Source: Parasphingorhabdus halotolerans (lineage in GTDB: Bacteria; Pseudomonadota; Alphaproteobacteria; Sphingomonadales; Sphingomonadaceae). From it: 64,000 nucleotides of DNA. Each line of letters begins with the position of its first letter. The first letter of the stretch is position 1. The notes beneath the pieces were generated by a model. The model worked only from the letters and a program-made list of their open reading frames with translations, made no database searches and was not told the origin of the DNA. Position numbers and translations under genes: made by a program. Positions 1 to 7,567 of the stretch are shown one piece after another. Where the stretch lies: assembly GCF_012516475.1 (NCBI RefSeq), contig NZ_CP051217.1, positions 558,001 through 622,000 of the forward strand. Reading direction: 5' to 3'.

Positions 1-1263
1 AGCGGTCCGGAAATCATCAGCATGGGATGCCGTCTTAACATCGCGGAAAGCGAAGCTTTGCGGCAAAATTTGATGGCAAACCAGATATCCGGAGACAATC
101 TGGTTATCGTCAACAGCTGCGCGGTGACCAACGAAGCCGTCCGTCAAACCCGTCAGGCAGTAAGGCGCGCAAAAAAGGCCAATCCGGACAAGAATATTGT
201 GGTGACGGGGTGCGCTGCCCAAGTCGATCCCAAGATGTTTGCAGACATGCCGGAAACTGCCGGAGTGGTTGGCAATTTCGACAAATATGATGCTGCCAAT
301 TTCAAATTTGGACTGGAGAGCAATCAGCCTGACATCCGGGTTTCGGATATCATGCAGGTTCGGGAGACCGCGCCGCACATGGTTAGCGCCTTTTCTGATC
401 GGTCCCGGGCGTTTGTGGAAATCCAGAACGGCTGCGATCATCGCTGTACATTTTGCATCATACCCTATGGCCGTGGAAACAGCCGGTCGGTGCCTGCCGG
501 TCAGGTAGTCGATCATGTCAAAGCGCTGGTCGATCAGGGCTTTCAGGAAGTCGTTCTCACCGGTGTCGATGTGACCAGCTATGGACCTGACCTGCCCGGC
601 GCGCCAACGCTTGGGCAACTTGTCGAGCGGGTAATCAAACATGTGCCAGATTTGCCAAGGCTGCGGCTGTCATCGCTCGACGGTATCGAAATTGATGACC
701 GTCTGTTCGCGCTTTTGACCGAAGAACACCGCATCATGCCACATGTGCATCTCTCGCTGCAATCGGGCAATAACATGATCCTCAAGCGCATGAAACGGCG
801 GCACCACCGCGAGCAAGCCATTGAGCTGGTAGAGCGATTGACCGATGTCCGGCCGGACATCGCAATCGGCGCGGATATTATTGCCGGCTTTCCGACAGAA
901 ACTGAAGCCATGTTCCAGCAGAGTCTCGATATTCTCGACCAATGCAAAATCGTGCATGGACATATTTTCCCTTATTCGCCGAAGCGCGGGACACCCGCTG
1001 CCAAGATGCCGCAAGTGGATGTTAAAATCGTCAAGCAACGCGCAAAAATATTGCGAGGCAAGGTTGCCAAAAACCTTGCGACTTGGCAGGAAGGCCTTGT
1101 GAATTCGAAGCAATCTGTGCTGGCAGAACTAGGCGGAAAATCAGGCTATACCGAGAGTTTTGCAAAAATTTTTCTTGAGCAGCCAGTTCCTGAAGGTCAG
1201 ATTATTCCGGTGCAAATAATAGCCCATAATGACAAAAGATTGATCGGAAGGCCCACAGCATGA
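1..1263 (+). CDS. mtaB: tRNA (N(6)-L-threonylcarbamoyladenosine(37)-C(2))-methylthiotransferase MtaB, 5'-truncated by window edge
   Basis: Radical SAM methylthiotransferase that converts t6A37 to ms2t6A37 in tRNAs reading ANN codons. The reading frame is open from base 1, and the first in-window Met (base 22) lies inside the MGCRLNIAESEA motif that normally sits about ten residues from the N-terminus, so the true start is just outside the window. The three UPF0004 cysteines (GCR, NSCAV, TGCAA) bind one Fe-S cluster; the radical SAM motif CDHRCTFC near bases 433-456 binds the other. A TRAM-like C-terminus follows. The stop overlaps the ftsY start (ATGA), so the two are probably translationally coupled. 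MiaB is the closest paralogous alternative, but the MGCRLN N-terminus is the MtaB type. Confidence 0.93.
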   Translation, partial: SGPEIISMGCRLNIAESEALRQNLMANQISGDNLVIVNSCAVTNEAVRQTRQAVRRAKKANPDKNIVVTGCAAQVDPKMFADMPETAGVVGNFDKYDAANFKFGLESNQPDIRVSDIMQVRETAPHMVSAFSDRSRAFVEIQNGCDHRCTFCIIPYGRGNSRSVPAGQVVDHVKALVDQGFQEVVLTGVDVTSYGPDLPGAPTLGQLVERVIKHVPDLPRLRLSSLDGIEIDDRLFALLTEEHRIMPHVHLSLQSGNNMILKRMKRRHHREQAIELVERLTDVRPDIAIGADIIAGFPTETEAMFQQSLDILDQCKIVHGHIFPYSPKRGTPAAKMPQVDVKIVKQRAKILRGKVAKNLATWQEGLVNSKQSVLAELGGKSGYTESFAKIFLEQPVPEGQIIPVQIIAHNDKRLIGRPTA

Positions 1264-2189
1264 GCGAGACCCCGGGCTGGAAGGATCGCTTGTTTGGTGG
1301 TCTCAGCAAAACATCTTCTCGCCTGAGCGAAAATCTTACCGGACTCGTGACCAAAGCGAAGCTCGACGAGGCGACATTGGACGATATTGAAGATGCGCTC
1401 ATCATGTCCGATTTGGGGCCTGCCACGGCGGCATCCATCCGCGAGAAACTGGCTGGAGAGCGCTTTGAAAAAGGGCTTACCGAGGATGCGGTGAAACAGA
1501 TCATCAAGTCCGAGATTGCCGCGATATTGGAGCCAGTGGCTTCGGCGCTGGAAATCGATGCTTTTCCACGCCCGCAAGTGATTCTGGTGATCGGTGTCAA
1601 TGGATCGGGAAAAACCACCACCATCGCCAAGCTCGCGCATTTGTTCCTCGAGCAGGATTACGGCGTAATGCTCGCTGCCGGTGACACTTTTCGCGCCGCA
1701 GCCATTGGTCAGCTCAAAATATGGGCAGAGCGGCTTGGTGTGCCGATTATCAGCGGTCCTGAGGGCGGCGATAGTGCCAGCATCGTCTACGATGCGGTAA
1801 AACAGGCGACGGCGACCGGCATTGACGTGTTAATCGTCGATACAGCCGGGCGACTGCAAAACCGCGCCGAGCTTATGGATGAGCTAGATAAGATCCGGCG
1901 TGTGCTTGGTCGGCTCAATCCGGCTGCTCCGCACGATATTGTTTTGGTGCTTGATGCAACGACCGGCCAGAACGCCTTGTCCCAAATCGAGGTGTTTAAG
2001 GAAGTAGCAAAGGTTACCGGCCTAATCATGACCAAACTCGACGGAACAGCGCGCGGTGGGGTGCTCGTTGCCGCTGCCAAACAATTTGATATGCCAATCC
2101 ATGCGATTGGCGTTGGAGAAACACTTGATGATTTGCGACCTTTTGATCCGGAAGAAGTGGCTGCAGCCATTGCAGGAATCAGAGAATGA
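1260..2189 (+). CDS. ftsY: Signal recognition particle receptor FtsY
   Basis: SRP receptor GTPase that docks ribosome-SRP complexes at the inner membrane for co-translational insertion. 309 aa: a helical N domain (about 1-95), then the G domain with GVNGSGKTT at residues 112-120 (P-loop), DTFRAAA, DTAGR and TKLDGTARGG. The long acidic A domain of E. coli FtsY is absent, leaving the short NG form usual in alphaproteobacteria. It overlaps mtaB upstream and yciB downstream by four bases each (ATGA at both junctions), so the three genes are one transcription unit. Confidence 0.97.
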   Translation: MSETPGWKDRLFGGLSKTSSRLSENLTGLVTKAKLDEATLDDIEDALIMSDLGPATAASIREKLAGERFEKGLTEDAVKQIIKSEIAAILEPVASALEIDAFPRPQVILVIGVNGSGKTTTIAKLAHLFLEQDYGVMLAAGDTFRAAAIGQLKIWAERLGVPIISGPEGGDSASIVYDAVKQATATGIDVLIVDTAGRLQNRAELMDELDKIRRVLGRLNPAAPHDIVLVLDATTGQNALSQIEVFKEVAKVTGLIMTKLDGTARGGVLVAAAKQFDMPIHAIGVGETLDDLRPFDPEEVAAAIAGIRE

Positions 2190-2818
2190 CTGAGCGTACG
2201 ACCACAAACGACTCAAATGACGCAGAAAAACCTGCTGAACACAAAGGCCTAAGTTTTGCGCTGGATTTCGGGCCGCTGCTGATATTTTTTCTGGCTTATA
2301 AATTTTCAGGCATCATAGCCGGAACAGCCGCCTTCATGATTGCCATCATCATCGCCGTCATCGTCTCCAAATGGAAAATCGGCAAAGTGTCCCCCATGCT
2401 TTGGATTTCAGCGGTGCTGATCATCGGTTTTGGCGCGCTCACCATTTATTTTAACGATCCCGTCTTCATTCAGCACAAGCCAACCATCATCTACGCCGGC
2501 TTCGCAGCGATACTGATATTCGGGTTGTTGCGCGGCAAGGCGATGCTCAAATATTTGCTTCAGGCAGCATTTGAGGGACTGGATCAGGAAGGCTGGATGA
2601 AGCTTTCCCGCAATTGGGCTCTGTTTTTCGTAGCTATGGCGGTCGCCAATGAAATCATGGTTTTCACTCTGAGTTTTGATACGTGGCTGACCGTTAAGGT
2701 CTGGGGCATGACGGTGGTGTCGTTCGTATTTGCGATGGCGAATATCCCGATGCTGATGCGCCATGGCTTGGCGATTGAGGAAACGGCGGACCCCAGCCAG
2801 GAAATTCCACCTCAGTAA
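2186..2818 (+). CDS. yciB: Septation/intracellular-septation protein A family (YciB) inner membrane protein
   Basis: Polytopic inner-membrane protein of the YciB/IspA (septation protein A) family, which affects cell-envelope and septum integrity; the biochemical role is not settled. 210 aa with about five or six hydrophobic segments. The family signature is visible in LDFGPLLIFFLAYK near residue 27, NDPVFIQHKPTIIY in the middle and EGWMKLSRNWALFF in the C-terminal half. The hydrophilic N-terminal 20 residues are cytoplasmic by inference. The start overlaps the ftsY stop (ATGA), and a hairpin terminator follows at once. Confidence 0.9.
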   Translation: MTERTTTNDSNDAEKPAEHKGLSFALDFGPLLIFFLAYKFSGIIAGTAAFMIAIIIAVIVSKWKIGKVSPMLWISAVLIIGFGALTIYFNDPVFIQHKPTIIYAGFAAILIFGLLRGKAMLKYLLQAAFEGLDQEGWMKLSRNWALFFVAMAVANEIMVFTLSFDTWLTVKVWGMTVVSFVFAMANIPMLMRHGLAIEETADPSQEIPPQ

Positions 2819-2819
2819 A

Positions 2820-2852
2820 AAACCGCACCCCTTGCAGGAGCGCGGTTTCTCG
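2820..2852. terminator. Bidirectional hairpin terminator between yciB and sodB
   Basis: Inverted repeat AAACCGC (2820-2826) and GCGGTTT (2842-2848) with a small internal CCT/AGG pairing lies between two convergent genes. A-rich and T-rich flanks suit termination from either side. Confidence 0.6.
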
Positions 2853-2866
2853 AAGCTCTTTAAAAA

Positions 2867-3472
2867 CTAACCTTGATCAGCGCGGCTAACGCCTTCTCCA
2901 TCGAGGTTTTTGGCGACAAAATCCCAGTCAATCGCATTGTCGAGCAATGCTGAAACATAATCAGGGCGCATATTCTGGTAATCCAGATAATAGGCATGTT
3001 CCCAAACGTCGAGCGTCAGCAGAGGTTTCATATCGTGAGCAATGGGGGAATCGGCGTCATGTAAGGACGTGATTTCAAGCTTGTCGCCGTTTAATATCAG
3101 CCATGCCCAACCATTTGAAAAATGGCCAACGGCTTCCGCTTTGAATTTTTCCTTAAATTCTTCAACCGAGCCAAAGTCAGCTTCAATACGGGACTTGAGG
3201 TTAGCCGGTATTTCTTTCTTTTCAGGACTCAAACAGAGCCAGTAGAAACTGTGGTTCCAGACTTGCGCTGAATTGTTAAACAGTCCGCCGTCTGCGGTTT
3301 TTACAATTTCAGAGAGTTTCTTACCTTCATGGGCCGTGCCGGCAATCGCATCGTTGGTTTTGGTGACATAGGCATTATGATGTTTGCCATGATGATAGTT
3401 GAATGTCTCTTCGGAGATCAGATCACCGAAATCAGTTTTGCCATAGGGGAGCGCGGGAAGTTCAAAAGCCAT
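2867..3472 (-). CDS. sodB: Superoxide dismutase, Fe/Mn family
   Basis: Cytoplasmic superoxide dismutase converting superoxide to O2 and H2O2. 201 aa, usual length. Metal ligands are visible: His27 in NYHHGKHH, the His of WNHSFYW, and Asp and His of DVWEHAYYLDYQN. The start at 3472 (MAFELPALPYGK) is preferred over an in-frame ATG 15 bases upstream because GGAG sits about 9 bases before it and family members begin this way. Fe rather than Mn is likely from resemblance to SodB, but metal choice cannot be proved from sequence. It is monocistronic and convergent with yciB. Confidence 0.96.
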   Translation of the reverse strand: MAFELPALPYGKTDFGDLISEETFNYHHGKHHNAYVTKTNDAIAGTAHEGKKLSEIVKTADGGLFNNSAQVWNHSFYWLCLSPEKKEIPANLKSRIEADFGSVEEFKEKFKAEAVGHFSNGWAWLILNGDKLEITSLHDADSPIAHDMKPLLTLDVWEHAYYLDYQNMRPDYVSALLDNAIDWDFVAKNLDGEGVSRADQG

Positions 3473-3649
3473 TGGGGGTTTCTCCATATTGGGTGTGTTC
3501 GATGATTATACGCATAGGGAAAAAATTGGGTGCTTTGCACCTGTCTTTTTACTCGTATTCCAAAGCAATACCCCTTTCATAGTGACATTTGCCGCATGTA
3601 AGCATATTATTTCACTGATATTACAAACAATCCTTGGGGGAGAAATAAT

Positions 3650-4213
3650 ATGGCAAAGTTTTTTGGAAATTTGAATCTAGTGCTGCTGGTCGGGCTTATC
3701 GCAGCTATTGCACTGATGTTTGGCATGCATGGCGATTTGGTCACTGGCAATACAATCGGACGCTGGCTGCATCTGTTTTTTGGCGTGCTCTGGATCGGGC
3801 TGCTTTACTATCTCAACTTTGTCCAGGTCCCTTTGATGCCGAGCATTCCAGATGAACTGAAGCCCGCCGTTGGCAAGCATATCGCGCCGAAAGTATTATT
3901 CTATTTCCGCTGGGCAGCGCTGTTTACCGTGGTAACCGGTCTCTATGTGGCTTGGGCCACAGGCTATGTGCATCAAGCACTTATGTTGAAAGAACCCTTC
4001 CAGATGATAGGCGTCGGGATGTGGATGGCGATCATAATGGCTGCCAATGTGTGGTTCATCATCTGGCCAAACCAGAAAAAAGTGCTTGGTTTTGTGGACG
4101 CTGATGCTGACGCGAAGGCTGCTGCCGCCAAAATAGCAATGATGGCATCACGGACCAATGTGCTGCTGTCGCTGCCCATGTTCTACGCGATGGTAAATGC
4201 CAATCACGGCTAA
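3650..4213 (+). CDS. Urate hydroxylase PuuD-like integral membrane protein, without the cytochrome c domain
   Basis: 187 aa with four or five transmembrane segments. It matches the membrane domain of PuuD-type proteins (WLHLFFGVLWIGLLYYLNFVQVP, FRWAALFTVVTGLY, IWPNQKKVLG, RTNVLLSLPM). True PuuD carries a C-terminal cytochrome c domain with a CxxCH haem motif. None is present and the protein stops right after the last membrane helix. Conserved His residues could bind haem b, but urate oxidation should not be assumed. An SD-like GGGGGAG sits before the ATG at 3650. It stands alone and ends in a strong terminator. Confidence 0.75.
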   Translation: MAKFFGNLNLVLLVGLIAAIALMFGMHGDLVTGNTIGRWLHLFFGVLWIGLLYYLNFVQVPLMPSIPDELKPAVGKHIAPKVLFYFRWAALFTVVTGLYVAWATGYVHQALMLKEPFQMIGVGMWMAIIMAANVWFIIWPNQKKVLGFVDADADAKAAAAKIAMMASRTNVLLSLPMFYAMVNANHG

Positions 4214-4236
4214 CCATTGTGGTATCATGAATACGG

Positions 4237-4265
4237 AAAAGGGGTCGATTTTGACCCCTTTTTTT
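4237..4265 (+). terminator. Rho-independent terminator after the PuuD-like gene
   Basis: Perfect stem AAAAGGGGTC / GACCCCTTTT with a 6-base loop, followed by a T run. It also lies downstream of the convergent pspF and could serve both strands. Confidence 0.9.
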
Positions 4266-4275
4266 CTTGCCTTAG

Positions 4276-5328
4276 CTATTGCCCCAGAAGGTCGTGGCGT
4301 TTCAGTGAGTGCCGAAGTTGATCATAGGTCAAATTGAGCGCCTTGGCCGTCTGTCGCTGATTATAACGCGATTTAGCCAGAGCCTCTTCCAATATGCGTT
4401 TCTCAAACGCCTCAACCGCCTCCTTCATGTCGTCCACCGCATCAAACTGGGGAATTGGCGACGGCGGAACTGACGACGTGGTCGATGCCGGCGGTTGGAT
4501 GGAACCATTGGAGGCTTCTTCGGCAGTTTTTTTCCGGGGCATCTCTTGCGGTTTCCAGGGAGATGCGAAGGGATCAAACACCACATGATCCACCGGCCTG
4601 CTATAATCACCCCATTGGTATACCGCCCGCTCAATCACATTGCGCAGTTCGCGGACATTGCCCGGCCAGCTATGCCGTTCCAGCGCTTCTGACGCCAATT
4701 TCCCCAGCCCCGGCCATTCGGGCCAATCCAGTTCGGCTGCCATACGCCTGCCAAAATAATCGGACAAAACGGTGACATCACCTTCCCTGACCCGCAGGGG
4801 TGGCAGAGTTACGACTTCAAACGAGAGGCGATCCAGAAGATCAGCACGAAAACTGCCCTCGTCAGCCATTTTGGGGAGGTCGGCGTTCGTCGCGGCGACG
4901 ATGCGGACATCCACGCGGACGGGCCGCGACGACCCGATGCGGGTAATTTCACCATATTCGACCGCGCGGAGCAAGCGTTCCTGCGCGCCCGATGATAATG
5001 TTCCCAGCTCGTCCAGAAAAAGCGTCCCGCCATCTGCTTCTTCAAAGCGCCCTGCCCGTGCCTTGGTGGCACCGGTAAAAGCGCCCGCCTCATGGCCGAA
5101 CAACTCCGCTTCGATCAACGTTTCCGGCATGGCAGCGCAGTTTAGGGTGATCAATGGGCCATCCCAGCGCGCACTCAAGCGGTGAAGGCGCTCGGCAATC
5201 AGCTCCTTGCCTGTTCCGCGCTCACCGACTACAAGAACTGGGCGGTTCAAACCCGCAGCCCGGCTGGCCTTTTCTACAGCATCGAGAAAGGCCCCCGACT
5301 CACCAATAAATTGACTCTCGCGCTCCAT
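4276..5328 (-). CDS. pspF: PspF-type sigma-54-dependent activator of the phage-shock operon
   Basis: AAA+ enhancer-binding protein that opens sigma-54 promoters and is held inactive by PspA. About 350 aa with no N-terminal receiver or sensor domain, as in PspF. The Walker A is GERGTGKE near residues 37-44, and the sigma-54 contact motif GAFTGA follows ELFGHEA. The Walker B GTLFLDEL and arginine-finger region are present. A Fis-type helix-turn-helix closes the protein (YNQRQTAKALNLTYDQLRHSLKRH). Start chosen at ATG 5328 (MERESQFIGESGAFL); a GTG nine bases upstream is the alternative. It is divergent from pspA with a sigma-54 promoter and IHF-like site between them, the arrangement expected of a dedicated regulator. 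Confidence 0.93.
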   Translation of the reverse strand: MERESQFIGESGAFLDAVEKASRAAGLNRPVLVVGERGTGKELIAERLHRLSARWDGPLITLNCAAMPETLIEAELFGHEAGAFTGATKARAGRFEEADGGTLFLDELGTLSSGAQERLLRAVEYGEITRIGSSRPVRVDVRIVAATNADLPKMADEGSFRADLLDRLSFEVVTLPPLRVREGDVTVLSDYFGRRMAAELDWPEWPGLGKLASEALERHSWPGNVRELRNVIERAVYQWGDYSRPVDHVVFDPFASPWKPQEMPRKKTAEEASNGSIQPPASTTSSVPPSPIPQFDAVDDMKEAVEAFEKRILEEALAKSRYNQRQTAKALNLTYDQLRHSLKRHDLLGQ

Positions 5329-5409
5329 GCCCAACACTTAGCGCAGAATCCTAATAAATAGCAATTAATACTATATTCATTTTATGAAATTTTGTTAGTT
5401 ATCCTTATT

Positions 5410-5422
5410 TATCAATAACTTG
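5410..5422 (+). promoter_or_regulatory. Predicted IHF binding site in the pspF-psp intergenic region
   Basis: TATCAATAACTTG matches the IHF consensus WATCAANNNNTTR at every defined position. It lies in an AT-rich stretch 7 bases upstream of the sigma-54 -24 element. In E. coli, IHF bends DNA between PspF sites and the promoter, so the position makes sense. No PspF upstream activating sequence was identified with confidence. Confidence 0.6.
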
Positions 5423-5429
5423 GTAAAAT

Positions 5430-5445
5430 TGGCACACCTCCTGCA
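5430..5445 (+). promoter_or_regulatory. Sigma-54 promoter of the psp operon
   Basis: TGGCACACCTCCTGCA fits TGGCACRNNNNTTGCW with correct GG-to-GC spacing (GG at 5431-5432, GC at 5443-5444) and one mismatch in the T pair. Transcription should start near 5456-5457, upstream of the first gene's SD and ATG (5506). It also excludes an in-frame ATG at 5446 as translation start. Confidence 0.88.
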
Positions 5446-5505
5446 ATGTTGGTTTCGAACCCGCAAGGGACACGAAATCAGATACCGATTGCCGAGGAGG
5501 ATTAC

Positions 5506-5685
5506 ATGTCAAAATTAGCGAACCTGAGCAGAACAGATTTTTCAGCCCTCATTTCCGTCGCGCTGTTTGGCATGACGATTCTCGTGAGCGCCGTCGGTCC
5601 CGCCGAGGCGCAAGGATCGATGATGATCGACAATAACAACAGTTCCCCAACTGTCAGCCACGACCCCCTGGGCCACAAGGCATGA
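5506..5685 (+). CDS. Small exported or membrane-anchored peptide, first gene of the psp operon
   Basis: 59 aa, not recognised as a named family. ATG 5506 has AGGAGG five bases upstream; an earlier in-frame ATG lies before the predicted transcription start. A short basic N-terminus is followed by a hydrophobic stretch (ALISVALFGMTILVSAV) and PAEAQG, which looks like a signal peptidase site. The mature part would be a tiny Asn/Ser/Met-rich, His-containing tail. Alternatively the segment stays as a membrane anchor. It is led directly by the sigma-54 promoter, so it should be induced with pspA. Function unknown. Confidence 0.7.
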   Translation: MSKLANLSRTDFSALISVALFGMTILVSAVGPAEAQGSMMIDNNNSSPTVSHDPLGHKA

Positions 5686-5694
5686 CAGACGAAA

Positions 5695-5741
5695 TGGCCG
5701 GGACCCCTTCTTTCCCCCTGACGAAGGTCACGTCCCGGCCA
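5695..5741 (+). other. Strong RNA hairpin in the pspA leader
   Basis: TGGCCGGGAC (5695-5704) and GTCCCGGCCA (5732-5741) form a perfect 10-bp stem; CCTTC (5706-5710) and GAAGG (5723-5727) can pair inside it. It lies in the 179-base gap between the small exported peptide and pspA. There is no T tract, so RNA processing, stability or translation control is likelier than simple termination. Confidence 0.55.
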
Positions 5742-5864
5742 CCTTTTGAAATATTAGACGACGACAATTTTTTTGATTACGACAACCAAGGCCGGTCTGA
5801 ACGTTCGAACCAATCCAGACCACAATACAGTAAATATGCTGCTAGCAACTACCGGAGTTTCACT

Positions 5865-6548
5865 ATGGGTATTTTTTCAAGGACACGCGACATCATCGCC
5901 GCCAATGTGACCGACATGCTCGACAAAGCGGAAGATCCTTCCAAACTGATCCGCATGATCATATTGGAAATGGAGGAAACGCTGGTTGAAGTGCGCGCGT
6001 CTGCTGCCCGTACCATCGCCGACCAAAAAGAAATGCGCCGCCACATCGACAAGCTGGAACAGCTTGATGCTGACTGGCATGAGAAAGCCCAACTCGCGCT
6101 TTCCAAGGATCGCGAAGATTTGGCCAAGGCGGCGCTGGTTGAAAAACGCAAGGCAGCGGACATGGCCGACCAACTCAAGATAGAAATCAAAGTGCTTGAT
6201 GATGCCCTTCGCGCCAATGAAGGCGATATCGCCAAGCTGCAAAAGAAGTTGCAGGAAGCACGGTCACGCCAGAGCAGCCTGGTCAATCGCCTCGAAAGCG
6301 CCGAAAACCGTTATAAAATTCGTGAAATGTACAACAGCGAGAAGGTGCATGATGCTTTTTCCAAGTTTGAATATCTCGAACGTCAGGTCGATTTTGCCGA
6401 AGGGCGCGCTGACTCCATGAACATGGGCGGCGAACCACAGACGCTGGAAAACCAGATCGCCGCTTTGGAAAGCCGTGATGAAGTTGATGACGAACTGGAA
6501 GCGATGAAGGCGGCCATGAACAAATCGAGCCAGAAAGGTGATAAATAA
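5865..6548 (+). CDS. pspA: Phage shock protein A (PspA/IM30 family)
   Basis: Peripheral inner-membrane ESCRT-III-like protein that binds stressed membranes and inhibits PspF. 227 aa, the family's normal length. It starts MGIFSRTRDIIAANVTDML, the amphipathic membrane-binding helix, then long coiled coils with DPSKLIRMIILEMEETLVEVR and an E-rich C-terminus. GGAG sits about 8 bases before ATG 5865. The frame is open back to an ATG at 5682, but a 61-residue extension would bury the membrane helix, so it is rejected. It overlaps pspB by one base (TAATG). Confidence 0.95.
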   Translation: MGIFSRTRDIIAANVTDMLDKAEDPSKLIRMIILEMEETLVEVRASAARTIADQKEMRRHIDKLEQLDADWHEKAQLALSKDREDLAKAALVEKRKAADMADQLKIEIKVLDDALRANEGDIAKLQKKLQEARSRQSSLVNRLESAENRYKIREMYNSEKVHDAFSKFEYLERQVDFAEGRADSMNMGGEPQTLENQIAALESRDEVDDELEAMKAAMNKSSQKGDK

Positions 6549-6856
6549 TGCAGGAAGAACTCATCATCATTCCCATCGTTATGGGGACTCTTTTTATAGG
6601 CCTGCCCTGGCTAATTTTTCACTATGTCACAAAATGGAAAACCGCAGCGACGATAACCAATGAAGATGAAAATCTGTTGGAAGAGCTGCATCACATGGCG
6701 CGTCGGCTCGATGACCGCATGGATACGATTGAACGCATTATGGCGGCGGACAATCCGGACTGGCGTCAGTCGGCACTTTCGGCTCCCGCAGCTGAGCCCG
6801 CACCGACTCTGGAGAATTTTGACAAACTTGTGAACAAGGAAAGGCAACCATCATGA
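6548..6856 (+). CDS. pspB: Phage shock protein B (envelope stress response membrane protein)
   Basis: Small inner-membrane protein that with PspC senses envelope stress and recruits PspA. 102 aa: one N-terminal membrane helix (about residues 5-26, IIIPIVMGTLFIGLPWLIFHYV), then a cytoplasmic coiled coil with LDDRMDTIERIMAAD. The C-terminal 35 residues are an Ala/Pro-rich extension beyond the usual 75-aa PspB. The IERIMAAD motif recurs as VLERIxTD in the six paralogues downstream. It is coupled to pspA (TAATG) and to pspC (ATGA). Confidence 0.92.
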   Translation: MQEELIIIPIVMGTLFIGLPWLIFHYVTKWKTAATITNEDENLLEELHHMARRLDDRMDTIERIMAADNPDWRQSALSAPAAEPAPTLENFDKLVNKERQPS

Positions 6857-7236
6857 CTTCGTCCCGGACCAAATTTTATCTCGATAAGCAGCGTGCGAAA
6901 TGGAGCGGTGTCTGTGCAGGGATTGCTGATTACACCGGCATAAATGTCGCTTGGGTCCGGTTTGCGGCAATTGTCGCCACGGTGACATTTGCTTTCCCCT
7001 GGACATTAATTGCCTATTGGATTGCAGCGAAAATCTCTGATGCAAAGCCAATCGAGCTTTATCATCGTGATCCGGAAGAACTAAAATTTTGGCAAGGCGT
7101 ACGCCAGTCACCTCGCCGCACGACCCGCGACATTAAATCACGGTTCCGCGAAATCGACCGCAAGCTGGCGGACATGGAGCTTTATTACACCACCAGTAAC
7201 ACATCTCTCTCTAACGAGATTGAGAACTTACGCTAA
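6853..7236 (+). CDS. pspC: Phage shock protein C
   Basis: Inner-membrane PspC-domain protein, partner of PspB in stress sensing. 127 aa. The N-terminal PspC domain is about residues 5-65: KWSGVCAGIADYTGINVAWVRFAAIVATV, then a membrane segment around FAFPWTLIAYWIAA. The C-terminal half is a charged helical region ending SLSNEIENLR. That ending resembles the EIExLR tails of the following small proteins, which may point to heterotypic coiled-coil contacts (inference). It overlaps pspB by four bases. Confidence 0.93.
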   Translation: MTSSRTKFYLDKQRAKWSGVCAGIADYTGINVAWVRFAAIVATVTFAFPWTLIAYWIAAKISDAKPIELYHRDPEELKFWQGVRQSPRRTTRDIKSRFREIDRKLADMELYYTTSNTSLSNEIENLR

Positions 7237-7263
7237 CTTCAGAGGATTTGAGGGAGAAAAACC

Positions 7264-7566
7264 ATGAATTGGGGTGGACCAGGATTTGTAATCGCTATCA
7301 TTGCGGTCTGTACTGTGAGCTGGCTTATCAACAACTGGATCAGGGCAAAACACGGCTATGATCTGGAAGATGAATGGGGAGGAAAGACCGCACGACGGAA
7401 CCCCGACGCGGAACGCAAGATTGAACTGCTTTCCAACGAGAATGCAGAACTGGTCGGCAAGATCGACCGCCTGCAGGAACGCCTGCAAGTGCTGGAGCGT
7501 ATCGCCACTGATCCTGCCAAGCGCACCGCCGACGAAATCGAAGCTCTAAGATCACAGGATAACTAG
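7264..7566 (+). CDS. PspB-like single-TM coiled-coil protein, paralogue 1 of 6
   Basis: 100 aa. An N-terminal membrane helix (FVIAIIAVCTVSWLINNWI) is followed by a basic RAKHGYDLEDEWG segment and a coiled coil LLSNENAELVGKIDRLQERLQVLERIATD, ending DEIEALRSQD. The closing motif repeats in the next five genes and in PspB. Start 7264 has a GGGAGAAAAACC leader as ribosome site. One base separates it from the next gene, with which it shares the GYxLxxxWG box, so these two are the closest pair. Expected role: inner-membrane partner in the Psp response; not shown. Confidence 0.82.
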   Translation: MNWGGPGFVIAIIAVCTVSWLINNWIRAKHGYDLEDEWGGKTARRNPDAERKIELLSNENAELVGKIDRLQERLQVLERIATDPAKRTADEIEALRSQDN

Positions 7567-7567
7567 A

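Noticed and set aside
3489..3674. A 61-codon plus-strand frame before the PuuD-like gene.
   Set aside because: No ribosome site or conserved feature; it overlaps the SD and start of the PuuD-like gene.
5682..5864. An N-terminal extension of 61 residues on pspA, starting at an ATG overlapping the previous stop.
   Set aside because: It would precede the amphipathic membrane helix that must be N-terminal in PspA; an SD fits ATG 5865, and a strong hairpin lies in this stretch.
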